NCBI GenBank assembly: GCA_021772165.1
Contig: JAJFMM010000129.1
Coordinates: 1 to 12,583 of the forward strand
From: Chlamydiota bacterium
Lineage (GTDB): Bacteria > Chlamydiota > Chlamydiia > Chlamydiales > SM23-39
Direction of reading: 5' to 3'
DNA: 12,583 bases
The notes under the pieces were generated by a model, which was given only the letters and a program-made list of their open reading frames with translations, did no database searches and was not told the origin of the DNA. The translations under genes were made by a program, and so were the position numbers. Of the stretch, positions 7,632 to 12,583 are shown piece after piece; position 1 is the stretch's first letter; each line of letters starts with the position of its first letter.

Positions 7632-9002
7632 ATGGGTGTACAAGTCGAGTCTCAAGATCTTTTGCGCTGGAACCGCTCCGTTCCTCGCTATACAAGCTAT
7701 CCAACAGCTCCGCAGTTTTATTCTCTGGGGCTAACAGATGCAACTTCTGCTCTCAAGCGCTTCGATGAGAGCGTGCGGCCCCTCTCTCTTTATCTACACA
7801 TACCTTTTTGCTCTTCCATGTGTCTTTTCTGCGGCTGCTCTGTCATCTTGAATCGCCGTCCGGAAAAACAGGCGTCGTATGTTGATCTGATCTGCAAAGA
7901 AATCCTACTGGCAGCTAAGGAATTCACCTCAAAGCGCAAGGTGACGCAGCTCCATTTCGGAGGAGGCACCCCAACCATGCTGACGGAAGCTGAATTCGAT
8001 CAAATTCTCGGGGTTCTCCATAGCGTCTTTTCCATCGACGCCGATGCTGAAGTCTCCATCGAGATCGATCCTCGCACCGTTTATTCCGATGAGGGGAAAA
8101 AGCTGCGTTATCTGAAGAAGGCTGGATTCAACCGCGTCAGTTTCGGTGTGCAAGATCTCGATCCCGTTGTGCAAGAGGCTGTGCGCCGAAGACAGAGTGA
8201 AGAGATGACTATCAAAACATTTGAGATGGCGCGCGAAATCGGTTTTTCGGGAATCAATATCGATCTAATCTATGGGCTGCCCTATCAAACAACCGAACGC
8301 TTTCAAAGAACCGCGCATCGTATCTCTGAAATGAGACCGGATCGTATCGCCTTTTTCTCCTATGCGAAGGTCCCCTGGCTGAAGGAGCATCAAAAAGCGA
8401 TGCCTGAAGAGGCGGAGCCCTCGATCGAAGAGAAGTTTCAGATCTATGTCGATGCAAGAAAGATTTTTCTGGAAGCGGGCTACGAGGCGATCGGGATGGA
8501 TCACTTTTCCCTCTCAGAAGATTCTCTCACGAAGGCGTTTCATCAAAAAGATCTCTGGCGCAATTTTCAGGGCTACTCGCTTAAACTCGCTGATGATCTG
8601 CTCGGTTTTGGCGTGACCTCGATCGGTTTCATGGACTCGGCTTTTCTACAGAATGTAAAAACCATCGAGGAGTATAGACGAGAGATCGAGGCGGATCGTT
8701 TACCTGTGCTGCGAGGCTATGTCTTGGATGAAGAAGATCAATTGAGACGCTGGGTTATCCAAAGAATCATGTGCCATTTTGAGCTGGACAAACGCGAATT
8801 TGAGAGAATCTTTTCACGCTCCTTCGATGAGCATTTCGCCCTTGAGAGAGCCGCCTTAGAGGCGTTGAAAGAGGAGGGGATGCTCGAAGAGAGCGCCGAT
8901 AAACTCCTGCCAACGGAGCTGGGCTGTCTCTTCATCCGTTTAATCGCATCGGTGTTCGATGCCTATTTAAAATCTGAAGATCGCTTTTCTAAATCGATAT
9001 GA
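7632..9002 (+). CDS. hemN: Oxygen-independent coproporphyrinogen III oxidase/dehydrogenase, radical SAM (456 aa)
   Basis: HemN oxidatively decarboxylates two propionates of coproporphyrinogen III to vinyl groups, giving protoporphyrinogen IX, using a [4Fe-4S] cluster and S-adenosylmethionine. Seen: PRYTSYPTAPQF at 18-29; the cluster motif C60-S-S-M-C64-L-F-C67-G-C69; the SAM-binding HFGGGTPT (108-115); NIDLIYGLPYQT; and GMDHFSLSEDSL followed by RNFQGY. The fourth cysteine (CxxxCxxCxC), the PRYTSYPTA segment and the length (E. coli HemN is 457 aa) favour true HemN over the haem chaperone HemW. The ATG at 7632 is preceded by a T-tract (ACTTTTTTT) and no Shine-Dalgarno sequence, although the family N-terminus supports it. 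The stop overlaps the hemG start in ATGA. Confidence 0.96.
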   Translation: MGVQVESQDLLRWNRSVPRYTSYPTAPQFYSLGLTDATSALKRFDESVRPLSLYLHIPFCSSMCLFCGCSVILNRRPEKQASYVDLICKEILLAAKEFTSKRKVTQLHFGGGTPTMLTEAEFDQILGVLHSVFSIDADAEVSIEIDPRTVYSDEGKKLRYLKKAGFNRVSFGVQDLDPVVQEAVRRRQSEEMTIKTFEMAREIGFSGINIDLIYGLPYQTTERFQRTAHRISEMRPDRIAFFSYAKVPWLKEHQKAMPEEAEPSIEEKFQIYVDARKIFLEAGYEAIGMDHFSLSEDSLTKAFHQKDLWRNFQGYSLKLADDLLGFGVTSIGFMDSAFLQNVKTIEEYRREIEADRLPVLRGYVLDEEDQLRRWVIQRIMCHFELDKREFERIFSRSFDEHFALERAALEALKEEGMLEESADKLLPTELGCLFIRLIASVFDAYLKSEDRFSKSI

Positions 9003-10225
9003 AAATTCTTATTCTAGGAGGAGGGATCTCAGGTCTCTCTGCGGCCAGACGTCTTTCCCAATTCTATCCCAGAGCGGAGATCACTCTTTTAGAAAAAACG
9101 AACCGGCTCGGCGGCTGGATCGAGTCTGAAGATAGTGGCGATTTCCTTTTCGAAAAGGGGCCGCGTACCTTTAGTGCAGCGCGCTCGCCAACGCTTTTAC
9201 AATGGATCTCTGAGCTGGGGTTGGAGCGCGAACTGCTCTTTTCTAATCCAAGTGCGAGCAAACGCTATCTCTGGCATCGCAATCGACTGAAGAGTGCCGG
9301 CTCTCTCTTTTGGCCGCACGCCTGGCGTCTCTTACTCGAGCCTTTTGTTGGTAAGGGCAAAGAGGAGGAGACGATCCACGCCTTTGCAACAAGGCGCTTT
9401 GGGAAAAAAATCGCAGATCTCTTCTTTGATCCGATGACGCGTGGCATCTACGCGGGCGATTGTCGCACTTTGAGCGTAAAGGCCTGCTTTCCCCGTTTTG
9501 TTGAGATGGAACAGCGCTACGGCTCCCTTCTGCTCGGGATGCTGGCGCCTCGAAAGAAAAAGAAATTTCCAGGCTCTCTCTTTACACTCAAGCGCGGCAT
9601 GCAGAGCTTAGTCGATGCGATTGTAGAGAAGCTGCCCATTGAAATTGTCAAGGATGTCGAAATCGAATTTCTCTATCAGAGGTGGGGACGATGGAAGGTG
9701 GAGACAAAGAGTGGAGCTTTCTCTGCCGATGCTGTTTTTTCTGCGCTTCCGGCTCATGCTCTTCGTGAGCTGCTCCCTGAGATGCCGGAGATTCCATCTT
9801 CCTCTCTAGATGTGGTCAACATCGGATTTCTGCAGAGGCCAACTGCTATGAAAGCGGGCTACGGCTACCTCGTGCCCTCGACTCTAAAAGAGGAGTCTCT
9901 TCTCGGTATGATCTGGGACTCGGAAGTATTTGGTGGCCCCTGCAGAATGACGGCCATGGTGAGCGGCGATTCGCCTAAAGAAATTGCACTGGATGCTCTG
10001 AGGCGTCATCTCGGAATCCATCAGGCTCCTGATCGGCTGGAAGTCCACCCCGCCAACCAGGCGATCCCTCAGCTAGGAGTGGGTCTAAAAGAGAAACTGC
10101 TAGACTGGGAGAGCTCTCTAGAAGGGCTCCATCTATTGGGCAACTACCTAGACGGAGCCTCTGTAGATCAGTGCATGGCGCGCTCCGAGAAAGTAGTAAA
10201 GAATTATTTTCAAAAAAAGTCTTAG
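8999..10225 (+). CDS. hemG: Protoporphyrinogen oxidase, FAD-dependent HemY type (408 aa)
   Basis: This enzyme oxidises protoporphyrinogen IX (or coproporphyrinogen III in some lineages) to the porphyrin. It is the HemY-type flavoprotein that chlamydial annotation usually calls HemG, not the short flavodoxin-like HemG of E. coli. Evidence: the N-terminal Rossmann FAD motif KILILGGGISGLSAA (2-16), the acidic residue ending beta-strand 2 followed by RLGGWI (~32-41), FEKGPRTF, the mid-protein DPMTRGIYAGD that is characteristic of the family, and C-terminal AIPQLGVG plus LHLLGNYLDGASVDQC. At 408 aa it is somewhat shorter than Bacillus HemY. It follows hemN with a 4-nt ATGA overlap and no Shine-Dalgarno of its own, so it is probably translationally coupled. 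With HemN in the same unit, the protoporphyrin-dependent haem route is implied. Confidence 0.95.
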   Translation: MKILILGGGISGLSAARRLSQFYPRAEITLLEKTNRLGGWIESEDSGDFLFEKGPRTFSAARSPTLLQWISELGLERELLFSNPSASKRYLWHRNRLKSAGSLFWPHAWRLLLEPFVGKGKEEETIHAFATRRFGKKIADLFFDPMTRGIYAGDCRTLSVKACFPRFVEMEQRYGSLLLGMLAPRKKKKFPGSLFTLKRGMQSLVDAIVEKLPIEIVKDVEIEFLYQRWGRWKVETKSGAFSADAVFSALPAHALRELLPEMPEIPSSSLDVVNIGFLQRPTAMKAGYGYLVPSTLKEESLLGMIWDSEVFGGPCRMTAMVSGDSPKEIALDALRRHLGIHQAPDRLEVHPANQAIPQLGVGLKEKLLDWESSLEGLHLLGNYLDGASVDQCMARSEKVVKNYFQKKS

Positions 10226-10227
10226 AA

Positions 10228-10256
10228 TTGCGATTCATTCCCTTTTAGTTTATAAT
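10228..10256 (+). promoter_or_regulatory. Strong candidate promoter for the coiled-coil gene
   Basis: TTGCGA (10228-10233) and a perfect TATAAT (10251-10256) are separated by 17 nt, starting 2 nt after the hemG stop. The predicted transcription start is near 10263, at the foot of a small hairpin. This indicates a separate transcription unit after hemG. Confidence 0.65.
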
Positions 10257-10286
10257 AATGGAACGGATTAGTTCCGTTTATAATAA
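10248..10286 (+). repeat. Duplicated GTTTATAATAA flanking a 6-bp hairpin
   Basis: An 11-nt direct repeat, GTTTATAATAA, occurs at 10248-10258 and 10276-10286. Each copy is followed within a few bases by ATGG. Between them AACGGA (10262-10267) and TCCGTT (10273-10278) form a perfect 6-bp stem with a 5-nt loop. Each repeat contains a consensus TATAAT, but only the first has a -35 box at the right distance. The hairpin would lie at the very 5' end of an RNA started from the first. Confidence 0.7.
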
Positions 10287-10299
10287 AAATGGAGTAATA

Positions 10300-11046
10300 A
10301 TGACGCAAGTTCGATTTCCTCAAGAATTAGCTCAAATGGGCAAGGTGCCCCCTGGGGCAACACTCAATGAGATAAAAGAGCTCGTTGGAGAGCTGTCAAA
10401 GAAAACGGGCGCTGTGGCTCGAGCTGTTTTGAATAGCGGAGTTCTGGAAGAAGTATTTGATCGAATCGATGAACTACAAGAGACAGAGCTGGGTCTGAAT
10501 CGCAAGATTTCCGATCTGCAAAGAGAGTTGGACGAGCTACAGATCTCCATGGATCGTCTGGAGCCTCTGGCCATTGCTTTGAGGCTCGATCTTTTGCAGG
10601 AGAAGATCTTCTCCTGTCCCAAGCCCGCAACGGGACTCCTCCTACAGAATCTGAACGTTTTGAAAGATCGTTTCGATCATCTGCATTTCCAATACATTTT
10701 CCCCGATACAGAAGAGCTCAATCCAGACTCGTTTCAGAATAATCTCCTTTATCGGATGGAGCAGGAAATAACTCACTCCGATCCAGAGAGAGCCGATGCA
10801 TTGAAGGGGAGTCTCTCTTCTCTGCAATCTCAATGCAAAGCTGCCGAAGAGATCTTTCTAGGCAAGGGGTTGGTAACTTATTTCACGCTTCCTGAGTCTG
10901 TTCAACAAGAAATTGAAGGACGTTTTTTTGAACGATTTCCAAAGAGCTCTTTGGAAATCTTATTGTCTGAGCCTGAAGGACAGATGCAACTGGCAGCAGC
11001 AGTCATGGCCTCCCTTGCTGATCGCATGATGGATGTAGATCTTTAA
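10300..11046 (+). CDS. Hypothetical coiled-coil protein (248 aa)
   Basis: Not recognised. The ATG at 10300 has GGAG at 10291-10294 with ideal 5-nt spacing. An in-frame ATG at 10258 falls inside the -10/repeat region before the predicted transcription start, so it is rejected. Residues ~48-90 are rich in Glu/Leu/Asp/Arg with heptad-like spacing (for example VFDRIDELQETE and then KISDLQRELDELQ), which suggests a coiled coil. The rest is predicted mostly helical, and there is no signal peptide or membrane segment. Its strong own promoter separates it from hemG. It precedes the tandem Cys/ATP-cone genes with a gap of ~90 nt. A soluble structural, chaperone-like or secreted protein is possible, but nothing in the sequence decides this. 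Confidence 0.8.
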   Translation: MTQVRFPQELAQMGKVPPGATLNEIKELVGELSKKTGAVARAVLNSGVLEEVFDRIDELQETELGLNRKISDLQRELDELQISMDRLEPLAIALRLDLLQEKIFSCPKPATGLLLQNLNVLKDRFDHLHFQYIFPDTEELNPDSFQNNLLYRMEQEITHSDPERADALKGSLSSLQSQCKAAEEIFLGKGLVTYFTLPESVQQEIEGRFFERFPKSSLEILLSEPEGQMQLAAAVMASLADRMMDVDL

Positions 11047-11061
11047 AATATCTTTGCAATA

Positions 11062-11067
11062 TATAAG
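11062..11067 (+). promoter_or_regulatory. Candidate -10 box of the first Cys/ATP-cone gene
   Basis: TATAAG lies 7 nt before TTAACAAT (11075-11082). The second tandem gene has TATAAA exactly 7 nt before its own TTAACAAT. The conserved placement supports a shared promoter with a transcription start around TTAAC, although neither copy has a good -35 box. Confidence 0.4.
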
Positions 11068-11074
11068 AAACTTT

Positions 11075-11135
11075 TTAACAATGGAGTTGTTTCTAAATTT
11101 TGCCACAACTCCCGAAGGGGGAGAAGGAGGAAAAG
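11075..11135 (+). promoter_or_regulatory. Conserved 5' leader, copy 1, with two mutually exclusive hairpins
   Basis: This leader is shared with the second gene (11995-12053). Hairpin A pairs GGAGTTGT (11083-11090) with ACAACTCC (11105-11112): 8 bp, 14-nt loop. Hairpin B pairs CTCCC (11109-11113) with GGGAG (11119-11123). Both use CTCC, so only one can form at a time. CTCC could also pair with the ribosome-binding site AAGGAGG (11124-11130), which lies 5 nt before the ATG. A translational switch is inferred from the sequence only. Confidence 0.45.
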
Positions 11136-11894
11136 ATGGCAATTCCATTACCAACAAGCGTAACTGCAAATGCAACTCTTGATTTGTCAGGTACAACATG
11201 TGTTTGCTGCAGCAAAGATAGTAATATCCACAAAGAAGAAACGACCAATGACAACAGGGTTATTTTTGATCCTGAGAGGCAAAATTGGAGTGCCGAGCCG
11301 CAACCCAATTTAATTACGCGACTATTTGGTTGTTGCTGTGGGCGTGATGTAGCTGAAGAAAATGGCGTCGCATGGGATTTTTTTGAGCAAGCTCTTAAAG
11401 CCAATACAGGAGTGTCGCTAGATGAAGCATGTGGGCTGACCGATCTCGATAGTAGAGTCATTTTGGAAAGAAGGAAAGAAGGCAAGAGGTTAAAGCCTGA
11501 AGATTATGAAAAGATCACGCGAATGGCGCAAGGCCTTTTTGCCAGAAGAAGTGAGCCGTCGTCGTCTGTAGATACGCCAGCTGTGGTGTTAAAACCGTTT
11601 GAAAGAGCCGCTGCTCCAGCGGAGTCCTCTATGAAAAGGAGTAATTCTTATGATGAACTCCGTATTCGGATGGTGCACGTCAGTAAATCAGATGGAAGGA
11701 GTGAGAAGTTCTGTCCGGACAAGTTAAAGCAATCTATTCGAGAGGGTTCTCCAACAGGCTCTCGAGAGGATCAGATTGAGGAACTCGTCAGACAAGTTCT
11801 TCAAGAGGTTGATGCCAAGTCCCAAGGCAAAACGCCGACGATTTCCTCTGAGGAAATTCGTGCAATCGTTAATGAAAAATTAGGAAAACATTGA
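11136..11894 (+). CDS. Cys-cluster protein with C-terminal ATP-cone-like domain, copy 1 (252 aa)
   Basis: No named family fits the whole protein. The N-terminal part has two cysteine clusters, CVCC (Cys22, 24, 25) and GCCCG (Cys66-68), both conserved in the next gene. Residues ~78-135 form a conserved helical segment (FEQALK, LTDLDSR, RKEGKRLKPEDYEKIT). A Ser/Pro/Ala-rich linker (~136-168) follows. Residues ~180-248 read as an ATP-cone: VSKSDGRSEKF, then KLKQSI, then IEELVRQVLQEV, then ISSEEIRAIVNEKL, in the right order and spacing. ATP-cones bind ATP/dATP in ribonucleotide reductases and the repressor NrdR, but this protein lacks a reductase domain and its cysteine spacing is not the NrdR zinc ribbon. 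The start is ATG 11136, preceded by AAGGAGG. The upstream in-frame TTG at 11100 is rejected because a 1-nt difference in the paralogue's leader breaks that frame. A role in nucleotide sensing or as a secreted effector is inference. Confidence 0.85.
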   Translation: MAIPLPTSVTANATLDLSGTTCVCCSKDSNIHKEETTNDNRVIFDPERQNWSAEPQPNLITRLFGCCCGRDVAEENGVAWDFFEQALKANTGVSLDEACGLTDLDSRVILERRKEGKRLKPEDYEKITRMAQGLFARRSEPSSSVDTPAVVLKPFERAAAPAESSMKRSNSYDELRIRMVHVSKSDGRSEKFCPDKLKQSIREGSPTGSREDQIEELVRQVLQEVDAKSQGKTPTISSEEIRAIVNEKLGKH

Positions 11895-11908
11895 ACTTTA
11901 CTGGATGA

Positions 11909-11937
11909 GGGGAGGGGATCTACTCCTCCTTTTTTTT
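11909..11937 (+). terminator. Rho-independent terminator after copy 1
   Basis: GGGGAG (11909-11914) pairs with CTCCTC (11923-11928), 6 bp including one G-T wobble, with an 8-nt loop. A run of eight T (11930-11937) follows almost directly. It lies 15 nt after the stop codon and ends the transcription unit of the first tandem gene. Confidence 0.75.
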
Positions 11938-11981
11938 AATATTAATTTTCTCTCTACGCTCGCTCAGCGGGCTTAGATCTA

Positions 11982-11987
11982 TATAAA
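11982..11987 (+). promoter_or_regulatory. Candidate -10 box of the second Cys/ATP-cone gene
   Basis: TATAAA lies exactly 7 nt before TTAACAAT (11995-12002), matching the arrangement upstream of the first copy. It is downstream of the terminator at 11909-11937, so the second gene probably has its own promoter. No clear -35 box is seen. Confidence 0.4.
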
Positions 11988-11994
11988 ATCTAAC

Positions 11995-12053
11995 TTAACA
12001 ATAGTCTTGTTTTAGAATTTGCCAAAGCTCCCGAAGGGGGGAAGGAGGAAAGT
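11995..12053 (+). promoter_or_regulatory. Conserved 5' leader, copy 2
   Basis: This matches the leader of copy 1: TTAACAAT, then TTTGCCA, then CTCCCGAAGGGGG (12028-12040), then GAAGGAGGAAA, then the ATG. The 8-bp hairpin A of copy 1 is degenerate here (AGTCTTG against CAAAGCT, with one mismatch and one G-T pair). The CTCCC/G-run element next to the ribosome-binding site is fully kept. Confidence 0.5.
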
Positions 12054-12583
12054 ATGGCAGTTCCATTACCGACAAACGTACGAGCAACCTTTGACATGTC
12101 AGGAGCAGCTTGTATTTGCTGTAGCAAGGACAGTGGTATCAGTAAAAAAACTGAGAATAATGAGGAGGAGAGCGATCAAAGAGTCGTTTATGACGAAGCT
12201 AGCCATAGATGGGATGTTGTTGAGAGGCCCAATTGGTTTGTACGAACATTTGGTTGTTGTTGTGGTCATGATAAAGTTATTAAGGAAGAAAATCTTGCTG
12301 CATGGGACCACTTTGAACAGGCTCTGAAAATTCGTGGGGTACATCTTGAGACCGCTTGCAATTTAACGGATCTCGATGATCGTGAGGTGGCTCTGCAGCG
12401 GAAAGAAGGGTTAATGTTAACGCCGGAGCAATGTGAAAAGATCACGGAACAGGCTCTTAAAATTCTCGAGGGAAATAGTAAAAATGCGATTGAAATAGAA
12501 TTAGCGGATGAAGGTGATACGCCTCGTCCGTCTCTTTACATGAGAAGGGATGGCTCTTATGAAGAGCTCTGTATCCGAGTGCA
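12054..12583 (+). CDS. Cys-cluster protein, copy 2, tandem paralogue of 11136-11894 (partial, runs off the right edge)
   Basis: The frame from ATG 12054 is open to the window end (176 codons plus 2 nt). It aligns along its length with copy 1: MAVPLPTNV against MAIPLPTSV, CICCSKDS (Cys20, 22, 23) against CVCCSKDS, FGCCCG (Cys68-70) in both, then a W..FEQALK segment, LTDLD.R, RKEG, an EKIT segment, and near the edge SYEELCIRV against SYDELRIRM. The linker between the helical segment and SYEEL differs most. In copy 1 the ATP-cone begins directly after this point, so copy 2 probably carries one outside the window; this is not visible here. AAGGAGG (12042-12048) precedes the ATG by 5 nt. Function is unknown, as for copy 1. 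Confidence 0.85.
   Translation, partial: MAVPLPTNVRATFDMSGAACICCSKDSGISKKTENNEEESDQRVVYDEASHRWDVVERPNWFVRTFGCCCGHDKVIKEENLAAWDHFEQALKIRGVHLETACNLTDLDDREVALQRKEGLMLTPEQCEKITEQALKILEGNSKNAIEIELADEGDTPRPSLYMRRDGSYEELCIRV

Noticed and set aside
10258..10299. Alternative ATG at 10258 for the coiled-coil gene (14 extra residues).
   Set aside because: It lies within the -10/repeat region, before the predicted transcription start and without a ribosome-binding site. ATG 10300 has GGAG at ideal spacing.
11031..11060. TAGATCT followed by an A-rich stretch at the end of the coiled-coil gene resembles TAGATCT at 11974-11980 before the second tandem gene, hinting that the duplication began inside the upstream gene.
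   Set aside because: The match is only 7 nt plus AT-rich sequence and the spacing to the conserved -10 box differs, so chance is not excluded.
11100..11135. Upstream TTG start for the first Cys/ATP-cone gene.
   Set aside because: The equivalent leader of the second gene has a 1-nt difference that breaks this frame, while both proteins align from their AAGGAGG-preceded ATG.
12019..12327. Open frame of 102 codons overlapping the start of the second Cys/ATP-cone gene in another frame.
   Set aside because: It begins in the noncoding leader and shows no similarity to the paralogue, whereas the frame from 12054 aligns with copy 1 along its length.
1..12583. tRNA or rRNA genes, CRISPR arrays, insertion sequences and prophage genes.
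   Set aside because: No cloverleaf-like segments, regular spacer-repeat arrays, transposase motifs or phage structural motifs were seen on either strand.

Overview
The window most likely comes from a chlamydia-like bacterium (phylum Chlamydiota, probably an environmental Parachlamydiales-type lineage). This is inferred, not proven. Genes alaS, tkt, hemE, hemN and hemG lie together, which as I remember it is close to the C. trachomatis neighbourhood hemG-hemN-hemE-mfd-alaS-tkt. They are interspersed with unrecognised genes, one of which has the two closely spaced hydrophobic segments typical of chlamydial inclusion-membrane (Inc) proteins. Base composition looks moderate, and the housekeeping genes look richer in G+C than the tandem gene pair at the right end (judged by eye).

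Layout. Positions 1-396 (minus) hold the first 132 codons of alaS. A strong promoter drives a 379-aa Inc-like protein in the opposite direction (556-1695). Its 3' end overlaps by 23 nt the 3' end of an ABC-F ATPase gene on the minus strand (1673-3418). A divergent intergenic region leads into the plus-strand run tkt (3528-5522), hemE (5515-6552) and a HAD phosphatase gene starting at 6527. These three overlap end to end and look co-transcribed. The HAD gene is interrupted by a single in-frame TAA at 7022-7024, while the rest of the domain, including catalytic motif IV, stays readable to 7201. A 105-aa unknown protein with its own promoter follows (7262-7579), then hemN (7632-9002) and hemG (8999-10225), coupled by an ATGA overlap.

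The right-hand part (10226-12583) is the least ordinary. A strong promoter with a duplicated -10-like element and a hairpin precedes a 248-aa coiled-coil protein. Two tandem paralogous genes come next (11136-11894, and 12054 to past the window end). They encode proteins with two conserved cysteine clusters (CxCC and GCCCG). The complete copy ends in what reads as an ATP-cone, the nucleotide-sensing domain of ribonucleotide reductases and NrdR. Both genes have nearly the same 5' leader: a -10 box at the same distance, a CTCCC-GAAGG element that can pair with G-rich sequence at the ribosome-binding site, and then the start codon. A rho-independent terminator separates them.

Working together: HemE, HemN and HemG catalyse three consecutive late steps of haem synthesis, from uroporphyrinogen III to protoporphyrin IX. 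Transketolase supplies pentose and erythrose phosphates. AlaRS and the ABC-F protein serve translation. The Inc-like protein, the 105-aa protein, the coiled-coil protein and the Cys/ATP-cone pair are lineage-specific, and I cannot assign them a demonstrated function.
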